NCBI RefSeq assembly: GCF_001263355.1
Contig: NZ_LGYO01000026.1
Location: forward strand, 26,364-77,088
Direction: 5' to 3'
Source of the DNA: Acetobacterium bakii
Lineage (GTDB): Bacteria; Bacillota; Clostridia; Eubacteriales; Eubacteriaceae
DNA: 50,725 bases
Below, piece by piece: positions 29,171 to 37,236 of this stretch (its first letter is position 1; each line of letters starts with the position of its first letter). Under the pieces are notes generated by a model. It was not told the origin of the DNA, searched no databases, and was given only the letters and a program-made list of their open reading frames with translations. The translations under genes and the position numbers were made by a program.

Positions 29171-29199
29171 TTGTGCCGTACTATATATAGGATTATAAT
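29171..29199 (+). promoter_or_regulatory. Promoter of nrdJ
   Basis: TTGTGC (29171-29176) and TATAAT (29194-29199) are 17 bp apart. Because it lies after the terminator, nrdJ can be expressed independently of the structured spacer. Confidence 0.5.
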
Positions 29200-29247
29200 A
29201 GGATGGCATTACTATATGCTGTACTTAAAAAAAGGAGAAATAAATAA

Positions 29248-32193
29248 TTGAAACAATTGAATCAAATTTTTAAACGCGTATTTACAAAAGAGTTGGAAAA
29301 CTCAGAAAAGACAGTTTATGATCTTTTCCAGTGGCAGATCGTTGATGTTATCCTTAAAAATTATAAAACCGGTGAAACTATTTTTGAGATGAAGGATTTG
29401 GAATTTCCAGAGGATTATTCACAAAATGCCTGTAATATCATAGCAACCAAATATTTCAGACGCAAAGGGATCCCCAATAAGCTTGGGTATGAACACAGTA
29501 TGCGAGAAATTGCAGATCGTCTGGTGGGTTTTTGGGCAGATGCGCTGATGGAAGAAGGTCTTATTGAAACCAGGGAAGAATGGCAGATTTATTATGATGA
29601 GCTTGCTTATGCTTTCCTAAAACAAATGTGGGCACCTAACTCTCCACAGTGGTTTAATACCGGACTTATGCGAAACTATCAAATCAGCGGGTCCAAGGAT
29701 GACCTTTATTATTATGATGAAAAATCCGGTCAGGTTTTAGAATCTGAAGATCGGTATACAAGGACCCAGGCCAGTGCCTGTTTTATTTTATCCATCCAGG
29801 ATCGCCTCTTGGGAGATCATTCTATTTCAGAACATTATGTGAGTGAAACCAAGTTATTCAAAGGCGGATCCGGTGTGGGAACGAACTTCTCGAACCTCCG
29901 CGGTGTTAATGAAGGTCTGACCAGTGGGGGGCAGTCCTCGGGAATGATGAGCTTTCTGCAGGGCTTGGATCGTAATGCAGGAGCTATAAAATCAGGTGGT
30001 ACTACCCGGCGTGCGGCTAAAATGGTGATCGTCGACATTGATCACCCGGAAATCGAGACCTTTATTAACTGGAAGGTTAAAGAAGAGACAAAGGTCAGAG
30101 CTCTTGGCAAAATGGGATATGATTTATCCATGGATGGTGAAGCGTATCAAACCGTAAGTGGGCAGAACAGCAATAATTCGGTTCGATTAAACGCTGACTT
30201 CATGAAGGCAGTTCTTAATTTGAAAAATGAACCGGATCATGTACTGAAACTCAAGGGACGCGTTGACAGCAGCGTTGATCGGGACGTTTCAGTAAAAGAG
30301 TTATGGCATAGTCTGAATACCGCAACCTGGGAATGTGCCGATCCGGGGATTCAGTTTGATGATTTATTCAATGCCTGGCATACTTGTCCCGGAGGGGAAA
30401 ATGGAATCATTGGTGAAAAGGGAAACCGTATTAATGCAACCAACCCCTGTTCTGAATATGCTTTTTTAGATGATACGGCCTGTAATCTGGCATCCATTAA
30501 TGTTTTTCAATTTTTTAATTCTGAAGATAATAGTTTTGAAACGGAAAGCTATGTTCATCTTGTGGGCTTAATTCAGTGCGCCTTGGAAGGTTCTATTTTT
30601 CATGGACAATTTCCAACCAGAGATGTGGCACGAAAAAGTTATTTGTTTCGAACAACCGGTTTGGGGATTGCAAATGCCGCTTCACTTTTGCTAGCCTTGG
30701 GTCATCCTTATGATTCCCCCGAAAGTCGTGCGTTAATTGCGGGGCTGGCGGGATTGATGACCGGTGTTTCGTATAACGTTTCCGGATTAATGGCAGAAAA
30801 GATCGGGGCTTTTCCGATGTATAAGATCAATGAGCCCCATATGAAAAAGGTAATTCGCAACCATAGTCGGGTTGCCGGTGCAAGAAATGACGCATTTGAA
30901 GAACTGTATTATGAGCCTATAAAAGTCAACCATCAGCTTTTAAAGAAAATGGGGTTCAAAGAAATCAGTCTTCAGCTAAAAGAAGCATGGCAGAGTGCTG
31001 AAGAAGTTGGCGAAGCCTATGGTTATCGTAATGCTCAGGTCTCTGTAATTGCCCCAACCGGTACTATTTCTTTTGCCATGGATTGTGGTTCAACGTCAGT
31101 GGAACCTTTTTATAATCATGTGGTTTTTAAACGGCTTATTGGCGGCGGGTCCATGGAAATAGTGAACCCAGTGATGGAAATTGCTCTGGATAACCTGGGT
31201 TACAGCACCCGGGAAATCAGTGAGATATTAACCTACATGATTGAGAAAGACGGCAATGGTTATTTCCTTCACGAAGGGGTTCACGGCGCACCGCATATTA
31301 AGTCGGAACATCTGGCGGTTTTTGATACAGCCAATACAATCTCGCCCATGGGTCATGTCTTAATGGTATCCGCCATTACCCCAATGATCAGTGGTTCGGT
31401 TTCAAAAACCGTTAATCTGACACATGAAGCCAGTGTTGAAGATGTTGAAAACATTCACTTATTGGCATACCGTACCGGAACTAAGGCCATCGCCGTGTAT
31501 CGGGATGCCTGCAAGGCATCCCAGCCGCTGAGCTCCGGAATGGCAGATGATACAGAAAAAGCCATTGAGGATTATTCCTATGAAGAACTGCTTAAACTTG
31601 TTAAAGAAGGATCCAGTAAGGTACCGAATCGCATTCGTCCCGAAGGCATGCGTTTAAGTCGAACTCACGCTGCAAAAATCAGCGACATCGAACTTTATAT
31701 TACCATCGGATTTTATGATGATGGCGGAATTGCGGAACTATTTGTTTCAACAGATAAAGAAGGAACCGTGGTTAAAGGTTTGTTGGCGTCCTTATCCAAG
31801 TCCATTTCTCACATGCTGCAATACCATATCCCACCGGATCAAATTTCGAAGATGCTGCGGGGACAAAAATATGAACCCTCGGGATTTGTTTCAAGACATC
31901 CTTACATTAAATTTGCGTACTCCATATCGGATTTGATCAGTAAAGTCCTGGATATTGAGCACGGGGACTTTTCAAATTGTCAGGTAAAACCAAAAAACTT
32001 TACTATGATGAATCAGGCAAATCTTGTTCATAAATCAATGGCTGATGGTATTATTGTGTCAGATTACAATCAAAATCCCCAGGGAGAAATCTTATATGGC
32101 GAAACCTGCAGCCAATGTGGCAGCGATCGTTTAATGCGTAATGGCACCTGCAAAATTTGTCTGGACTGCGGTACAACCACAGGATGCAGCTAA
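29248..32193 (+). CDS. nrdJ: Adenosylcobalamin-dependent (class II) ribonucleoside-diphosphate reductase
   Basis: Class II reductases make deoxyribonucleotides using adenosylcobalamin as radical source, independent of oxygen. The 981 residues contain the ten-stranded barrel with CFILS and NPCSEYAFLDDTACNLASIN near the substrate site, and APTGTISFAMDCGSTSVEP in the finger-loop region. The C-terminus ends in a zinc-ribbon-like CSQCGSDRLMRNGTC/CLDCGTTTGC with a terminal Cys pair expected to re-reduce the active site. No ATP-cone is evident at the N-terminus. The start is TTG at 29248, 9 nt after AAAGGAGA. No cobalamin riboswitch precedes it. Confidence 0.93.
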   Translation: MKQLNQIFKRVFTKELENSEKTVYDLFQWQIVDVILKNYKTGETIFEMKDLEFPEDYSQNACNIIATKYFRRKGIPNKLGYEHSMREIADRLVGFWADALMEEGLIETREEWQIYYDELAYAFLKQMWAPNSPQWFNTGLMRNYQISGSKDDLYYYDEKSGQVLESEDRYTRTQASACFILSIQDRLLGDHSISEHYVSETKLFKGGSGVGTNFSNLRGVNEGLTSGGQSSGMMSFLQGLDRNAGAIKSGGTTRRAAKMVIVDIDHPEIETFINWKVKEETKVRALGKMGYDLSMDGEAYQTVSGQNSNNSVRLNADFMKAVLNLKNEPDHVLKLKGRVDSSVDRDVSVKELWHSLNTATWECADPGIQFDDLFNAWHTCPGGENGIIGEKGNRINATNPCSEYAFLDDTACNLASINVFQFFNSEDNSFETESYVHLVGLIQCALEGSIFHGQFPTRDVARKSYLFRTTGLGIANAASLLLALGHPYDSPESRALIAGLAGLMTGVSYNVSGLMAEKIGAFPMYKINEPHMKKVIRNHSRVAGARNDAFEELYYEPIKVNHQLLKKMGFKEISLQLKEAWQSAEEVGEAYGYRNAQVSVIAPTGTISFAMDCGSTSVEPFYNHVVFKRLIGGGSMEIVNPVMEIALDNLGYSTREISEILTYMIEKDGNGYFLHEGVHGAPHIKSEHLAVFDTANTISPMGHVLMVSAITPMISGSVSKTVNLTHEASVEDVENIHLLAYRTGTKAIAVYRDACKASQPLSSGMADDTEKAIEDYSYEELLKLVKEGSSKVPNRIRPEGMRLSRTHAAKISDIELYITIGFYDDGGIAELFVSTDKEGTVVKGLLASLSKSISHMLQYHIPPDQISKMLRGQKYEPSGFVSRHPYIKFAYSISDLISKVLDIEHGDFSNCQVKPKNFTMMNQANLVHKSMADGIIVSDYNQNPQGEILYGETCSQCGSDRLMRNGTCKICLDCGTTTGCS

Positions 32194-32208
32194 ACCATAA
32201 AAAGTATT

Positions 32209-32236
32209 TTGATGTTTAGGAATTGTTTGATATAAT
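32209..32236 (+). promoter_or_regulatory. Promoter of proB
   Basis: TTGATG (32209-32214) lies 16 bp upstream of TATAAT (32231-32236), and the -10 is extended as TGATATAAT (from 32228). Confidence 0.6.
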
Positions 32237-32269
32237 AATAAACTAAGATAAAAGGATTGGGAGGTTTTA

Positions 32270-33079
32270 ATGCGAGAAAAAATAAAAGATGCAACAACCA
32301 TTGTCGTAAAAATGGGGACTACATCTGTCACGCATCCCAACGGAACCCTTGATTTTAAGAAATTGGATAACCTGGCAAGAGTATTAACAGATCTTGAGAA
32401 TAGCGGAAAAAAAATGATTCTGGTATCCTCTGGCGCAATCGGTGCGGGAATGAATCGCATGGATATGAGTGAACGGCCTAAAAAGCTGAGAGACAAACAA
32501 GCCGCGGCTTCAGTTGGACAAGGGTTGTTAATGCAGATTTACCATAAATTTTTCGATGAATACAATCAAACCGTGGGACAGATTTTATTAACTAAGGATG
32601 TGTTTAAGCATTCAATTAAGCGCAATAACGCAATGAATACCTTTAGTGCACTCATTGAACGGGGAATCATTCCAATTGTAAATGAGAATGATTGTATTGC
32701 CACTGATGAAATTCTGGAAGAGTGCTTTGGCGACAATGACATTCTTTCCGCTATGACAGCAGATATTGTGGGCGCAGAGCTGTTAGTGATTTTATCCGAT
32801 GTGGATGGATTGTATGACGACAATCCTTCAGAAAATTCTGAGGCCACACTTATAAAAACGGTCATGACTATTGACAGTGACATTATGAAAAGCGCTGGAA
32901 ACACGGCTTCCTGTCTTGGAACCGGCGGAATGATAACAAAGCTGGGTGCGGCAAAGTATGCCACCGGATGCGGCATTGATATGATTATTGCATCCGGTGA
33001 ATCGTCTAGTATCTTATATGAAATATTAGAGGGTAAAGAAATTGGAACCGTTTTTCTCAGCGATATTATAAAAAAATAA
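32270..33079 (+). CDS. proB: Glutamate 5-kinase
   Basis: ProB phosphorylates glutamate at the gamma carboxyl, the first and feedback-controlled step to proline. The 269 residues form only the amino-acid-kinase domain, with VVKMGTTSVT at the N-terminus, LVSSGAIGAGM, VNENDCIATDEI, GDNDILSA and LSDVDGLY. The C-terminal PUA domain of longer homologues is missing, a common short form. proA is not adjacent. GGGAGG precedes the ATG. Confidence 0.94.
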   Translation: MREKIKDATTIVVKMGTTSVTHPNGTLDFKKLDNLARVLTDLENSGKKMILVSSGAIGAGMNRMDMSERPKKLRDKQAAASVGQGLLMQIYHKFFDEYNQTVGQILLTKDVFKHSIKRNNAMNTFSALIERGIIPIVNENDCIATDEILEECFGDNDILSAMTADIVGAELLVILSDVDGLYDDNPSENSEATLIKTVMTIDSDIMKSAGNTASCLGTGGMITKLGAAKYATGCGIDMIIASGESSSILYEILEGKEIGTVFLSDIIKK

Positions 33080-33115
33080 AATGATCGGTTAATCCGGTCA
33101 TATTTGGAGGATTAC

Positions 33116-33271
33116 ATGTTGAAAAAATTATTTATAGGATTGGCTGCGGTTACCGCAGGTATGTTAACTGTTTTTGGTGGAATGTATTTTTTCGAAAAAA
33201 GAAGAGAAGAAGCAATTGGCGGAAAACTGATGCGTGTTAATTATCTCTTTACCAAAGATTTTGAAGATTAG
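33116..33271 (+). CDS. Small single-span membrane protein (51 residues)
   Basis: A GGAGG site 5 nt before the ATG and a coding-like composition support a real gene. The peptide has a Lys-flanked hydrophobic helix (about 5-26, LFIGLAAVTAGMLTVFGGMY) and then a charged tail beginning EKRREEA, so it should be anchored in the membrane with the tail in the cytoplasm. No family is recognised. A weak hairpin (33081-33101) separates it from proB, and it ends 14 bp before the glycosyltransferase, suggesting a shared transcript and perhaps an envelope role. Confidence 0.65.
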   Translation: MLKKLFIGLAAVTAGMLTVFGGMYFFEKRREEAIGGKLMRVNYLFTKDFED

Positions 33272-33285
33272 GCCAAGGTTAAAAG

Positions 33286-34434
33286 ATGTCGAAGGTATTT
33301 ATTTTTACAGCATCAACTGGTGCTGGTCATAATTTAGCAGCTCAATCTTTAAAAGAATCCTTGGATGATGCTGGTTTTGAAACCGAGGTTTATGATGCCT
33401 TCAAGGAAAGCAATGTAACCCTTGATCGACTCATAACTAAAGGTTATCAGCAGATGGTGGTGAATGTTCCAAAATTATATGAACAGATGTACAATCAATT
33501 TAATAACATGAATCGCTTCCAGCAAGGGATTTTTCAGGTGCTCACAAAGGTTATGAACCCGGAAATTGTCCCTTTGATTCGAGCGGGAAATCCTGATTTG
33601 ATTATTACAACTCATCCCTTTGTTACCAATGTCCTTGGGACTCTCAAAGAACATAATGCCTTTGATGTACCTGTTTTATCAATTGTTACAGATTATAAAA
33701 TTCATACCCTTTATCTAAAAAAGATGATTGACGCCTATGTGGTCGGGAGTGATTATACCAAGCAAACCATGATTGACAAGGGAATTGCCCCTGAAATAAT
33801 TTATCCTTATGGGATACCCATCCGTCAAACATTTCTTAAAAACAATCGTCTTGACCCAAAGGAAGAAACTGATATTGCCGGCACCATTTTATTAATGGCC
33901 GGAAGCCTGGGAAGCAAGCAAATGGAAAAAGCATTTTCTTCGCTGCTGAAGGTCAGGGAAAAGATTCGCATTATTGTTGTTTGTGGGAATAATGCAAAAA
34001 TTGAAAAAGAAATCCGCAGTCTTAACAAGCGCGATGCTTCTGAAAATAAGATTGTCGAGATCTATGGTTTTGCTAATAATATTTCAGAACTGATGGACCT
34101 TTCGGACGCCATTATTTCCAAACCTGGGGGGTTGACATCAACAGAAGCGATTGTTAAAAATATTCCGATGATTATTCCATTCTATTACCCGGGCCAGGAA
34201 GAAGAAAATGCAGATTACCTGGTGGATGGTGGGATGGCCATTAAGCTTAACAAAATTAAGGACTTGACTTCAATGGTTGATTTCTTATTTGAGAATAAAT
34301 ATATTATTAAACGCATGTCCGAAAATATGTCAGAAGAAGCAGCTAAACGCTCCATGAGTAAAACCATTGAGCTGTGCCAGGATTTAATAAAAACCAATAT
34401 AGAGAAGACTATTGAGAAATCAGCAGGTGAGTGA
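33286..34434 (+). CDS. MGDG synthase/UgtP-type glycosyltransferase
   Basis: The 382 residues match the GT28 family that adds sugars to diacylglycerol (monogalactosyl- or glucosyl-diacylglycerol synthases such as UgtP). The N-terminal domain begins FIFTASTGAGHNLAAQSL, the glycine-rich acceptor-side motif, and the C-terminal nucleotide-sugar site shows SKPGGLTSTEAI with the following IPFYYPGQEEENA. The sugar and the lipid acceptor cannot be fixed; a MurG-like role is unlikely because of this N-terminus. It ends 3 bp before valS and is probably co-transcribed. Confidence 0.85.
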   Translation: MSKVFIFTASTGAGHNLAAQSLKESLDDAGFETEVYDAFKESNVTLDRLITKGYQQMVVNVPKLYEQMYNQFNNMNRFQQGIFQVLTKVMNPEIVPLIRAGNPDLIITTHPFVTNVLGTLKEHNAFDVPVLSIVTDYKIHTLYLKKMIDAYVVGSDYTKQTMIDKGIAPEIIYPYGIPIRQTFLKNNRLDPKEETDIAGTILLMAGSLGSKQMEKAFSSLLKVREKIRIIVVCGNNAKIEKEIRSLNKRDASENKIVEIYGFANNISELMDLSDAIISKPGGLTSTEAIVKNIPMIIPFYYPGQEEENADYLVDGGMAIKLNKIKDLTSMVDFLFENKYIIKRMSENMSEEAAKRSMSKTIELCQDLIKTNIEKTIEKSAGE

Positions 34435-34437
34435 ACT

Positions 34438-37086
34438 ATGAAAAAAGAAATGTCGAAAACATATAATCCAAAAGAAGTTGAAGATAAAACCTATGCAGAT
34501 TGGGAAAGTAAGGGTTATTTTAAACCCGAGATTCACCCGGATGGCAAACCCTTTACCATTGTGATGCCGCCTCCCAATATTACCGGACAGCTCCATATGG
34601 GGCATGCCTTCGATGGCACCCTACAGGATGTCCTGACCCGTTACAAACGAATGGATGGCTATTCGGCATTGTGGCTGCCGGGAACCGATCATGCAAGCAT
34701 TGCTACCGAGGTTAAGGTAGTGGACAAGCTTCGTGAAGAAGAAGGCAAAACAAAAAAGGATATTGGCCGGGATGCTTATATGGAACGGGCCTGGGATTGG
34801 GCATTGACCTATAAAACACGGATCACCGATCAATTAAAAAAACTGGGGGCCTCCTGCGATTGGAGCAGAGAACGTTTCACTATGGATGAGGGATGCAGTC
34901 AGGCGGTAAAAGAATCTTTTGTGAGCCTGTATGAAAAAGGTCTTATCTACAAGGGCAGCCGGATTATCAACTGGTGTCCAACCTGTAAGACCGCCTTATC
35001 CGAGGCTGAGGTGGAATATGCCGAGCAACAGGGACATTTATGGCATATCAGGTACCCTCTGCCAAATGACGAAGGATATGTGACGGTAGCCACCACTCGA
35101 CCGGAAACAATGTTGGGCGATAGTGGGGTTGCTGTTCATCCGGATGATGAACGCTATCAGCATTTGATTGGAAAAACCGTTATTCTGCCATTATTAAATA
35201 AGGAAATTCCAATTGTTGCAGACACTTATGTGGATATGAGCTTTGGCACTGGGGTGGTTAAAATGACGCCTGCCCATGACCCCAATGATTATGAAGTGGG
35301 GCTTCGCCATAATCTGGAACAAATTCGGGTATTAAACGATGATGCAACCATGAACGATTTGGCTGGTATCTATGCGGGATTGGATCGTTACGAATGTCGA
35401 AAGGCAGTGGTTAAAGATCTGGAAGCATTGGGCCTGCTTGAAAAAATCGAGGAACATCAACATAATGTTGGGGAATGCTACCGTTGTTCCACAACTGTGG
35501 AAACCATGACTTCCGAGCAATGGTTTGTCCATATGGAACCTCTGGCAAAACCGGCATTGGACGTCGTAAGGAACCGGAAAACTGAATTTATTCCGGATCG
35601 TTTCAGTAAAATATATTACAATTGGATGGAAAACATCCGAGACTGGTGTATTTCGCGGCAATTGTGGTGGGGACATCGCATTCCAGCCTATTATTGTGAC
35701 GACTGTGGGGAAATGATTGTTGCCAAAGAAATGCCTTCAACCTGTCCAAAATGCGGTGGTTCTCATTTTACCCAGGACGAAGATGTTTTGGATACCTGGT
35801 TCAGTTCGGCATTATGGCCTTTTTCAACATTGGGCTGGCCAAACGAAACCGAAGACTTGAAAAAATTCTATCCCACAACGGTGTTGGTCACCGGCTATGA
35901 TATTATTTTCTTCTGGGTTGCCAGAATGATTTTTATGGGTATTAATGAAATGGGCGAGCCGCCATTTAAAGATGTTTACATTCATGGATTGGTCAGGGAT
36001 TCCCAGGGTCGGAAAATGAGTAAATCACTGGGAAATGGTATCGATCCATTGGAACTTATTGAAAGCTACAGTGCCGATGCACTGCGTTTTACCATCATCA
36101 CAGGAAATTCCGCAGGCAATGATATCCGCTGGCAGGATGAAAAAGTTGAATCCAGTCGGAATTTTTTAAATAAAATATGGAATGCCGCCCGCTTTGTTTT
36201 GATGAATCTGGATGATGATATTATGGATAAAAAGGATGAGGCATTGGCTCACCTTGAAAATACCGACAAATGGATCTTAAGCCGGATGAATACCATCGTC
36301 CAAGAAGTGAATCATAATATGAATAAATATGAGCTGGGCATCGCCGCTTCAAAGGTTTATGATTTTGCCTGGAATGAGTACTGTGATTGGTATATTGAAT
36401 TGGTAAAACCCAGACTTTATGGCGATGAAGATAAAACGAAAATTGCCGCTCAATACACATTACGCATGGTTTTAGATACCATTCTGCGATTATTACATCC
36501 TTTTACCCCGTTTATTACCGAGGAAATCAACAGCTATTTACCAGGAACCGATGGTGATATCATGATTGCCAAATGGCCGCATTTTGATGAAACTCTTGTT
36601 TTTCCTGAGGATGAAAAAGAAGTTGTCTTTTTAATGGAAGTCATCAGAAGTATAAGAAACATCCGATCTGAAATGGATGTGCCAAATTCCAAAAAAACGC
36701 AGCTCTTTATTATTTCTAAAAATAAAAAACGGGTTGAGCTCATGGAAGCATCACTCCTCTATTTTCAAAAGTTGGCATCGGTATCGACCATTAAGCTTAT
36801 TACCAAAGCAGAAATCGACGAAAATTTTGTGTCGGCTGTGGTAGATGAAGTTGAAATTTTCCTTAATTTAGATGAACTGGTGGATAAGGAAAAAGAAATC
36901 AAACGATTGGAAAATGAGAAAAACAAACTTCAAAAAGAACTTGATCGGGTAAATCAAAAACTCTCCAATCCTGGCTTCACCGATAAAGCACCGGAAAAAG
37001 TGGTTGAGGAAGAACGTGAAAAACAACGGAAATATATTGAAACAATGGAAAAGGTTATGGAACGCCTGGATTATTACCAAAAATAA
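34438..37086 (+). CDS. valS: Valine-tRNA ligase
   Basis: ValS charges tRNA-Val and edits mischarged threonine. The 882 residues are typical. The class I signatures are present: [15 protein letters not shown] (HIGH-type motif near 52-56) and GRKMSKS (K526), with the CP1 editing domain between and an anticodon-binding domain plus a C-terminal coiled coil (about 810-880). A Cys motif CDDCGEM/CPKCGG indicates a zinc site within CP1. No T-box leader exists because the glycosyltransferase ends 3 bp upstream, so regulation differs from many Firmicutes valS genes. Confidence 0.97.
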   Translation: MKKEMSKTYNPKEVEDKTYADWESKGYFKPEIHPDGKPFTIVMPPPNITGQLHMGHAFDGTLQDVLTRYKRMDGYSALWLPGTDHASIATEVKVVDKLREEEGKTKKDIGRDAYMERAWDWALTYKTRITDQLKKLGASCDWSRERFTMDEGCSQAVKESFVSLYEKGLIYKGSRIINWCPTCKTALSEAEVEYAEQQGHLWHIRYPLPNDEGYVTVATTRPETMLGDSGVAVHPDDERYQHLIGKTVILPLLNKEIPIVADTYVDMSFGTGVVKMTPAHDPNDYEVGLRHNLEQIRVLNDDATMNDLAGIYAGLDRYECRKAVVKDLEALGLLEKIEEHQHNVGECYRCSTTVETMTSEQWFVHMEPLAKPALDVVRNRKTEFIPDRFSKIYYNWMENIRDWCISRQLWWGHRIPAYYCDDCGEMIVAKEMPSTCPKCGGSHFTQDEDVLDTWFSSALWPFSTLGWPNETEDLKKFYPTTVLVTGYDIIFFWVARMIFMGINEMGEPPFKDVYIHGLVRDSQGRKMSKSLGNGIDPLELIESYSADALRFTIITGNSAGNDIRWQDEKVESSRNFLNKIWNAARFVLMNLDDDIMDKKDEALAHLENTDKWILSRMNTIVQEVNHNMNKYELGIAASKVYDFAWNEYCDWYIELVKPRLYGDEDKTKIAAQYTLRMVLDTILRLLHPFTPFITEEINSYLPGTDGDIMIAKWPHFDETLVFPEDEKEVVFLMEVIRSIRNIRSEMDVPNSKKTQLFIISKNKKRVELMEASLLYFQKLASVSTIKLITKAEIDENFVSAVVDEVEIFLNLDELVDKEKEIKRLENEKNKLQKELDRVNQKLSNPGFTDKAPEKVVEEEREKQRKYIETMEKVMERLDYYQK

Positions 37087-37155
37087 TTCTATCCTCTATC
37101 ATTGATATTATAATCGCGCTAAAATAGCTCTGATTGGTTAATAAGAAAGCTTAAA

Positions 37156-37216
37156 ATAAGACCTTTATTTCTCAATGTTTGTTTAGTAGACAAATAATTG
37201 GAAATAAAGGTCTTAT
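37156..37216 (+). repeat. 16-bp perfect inverted repeat before the Ca2+ ATPase
   Basis: ATAAGACCTTTATTTC (37156-37171) and its exact complement (37201-37216) flank a 29-nt loop. Inside the loop TTTGTTT (37178-37184) can pair with AGACAAA (37188-37194). It sits just before the AAGGAGGA site of the ATPase and after valS. No T-tract follows, so it could be a regulatory leader, a weak terminator or a small mobile remnant. Confidence 0.6.
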
Positions 37217-37236
37217 ATGATTAAGGAGGAAGTGCA

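Larger units (their letters stand above)
28938..29247 (+). other. Gene-free spacer with stacked hairpins before nrdJ
   Basis: No credible gene lies here, although one plus frame stays open from inside plsY without a start codon. Local pairing is strong: CCCCA/TGGGG (28963-28990), TTGTCTGC (29007-29014) with GCAGACAA (29052-29059), and the competing GACAATG (29055-29061) with CATTGTC (29068-29074), all before a terminator. The mutually exclusive stems look like an attenuator or a small RNA. None of the riboswitch signatures I know is recognisable. Confidence 0.4.

Noticed and set aside
28938-29247. Cobalamin riboswitch before the B12-dependent reductase
   Set aside because: No B12-box-like sequence is present, and class II reductases are not normally repressed by B12.
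34400-34437. T-box leader for valS
   Set aside because: The preceding gene ends 3 bp before valS, leaving no room, and no T-box motif is seen.
37087-37236. yybP-ykoY manganese riboswitch before the P-type ATPase
   Set aside because: The conserved core of that riboswitch is not present; only an inverted repeat is.
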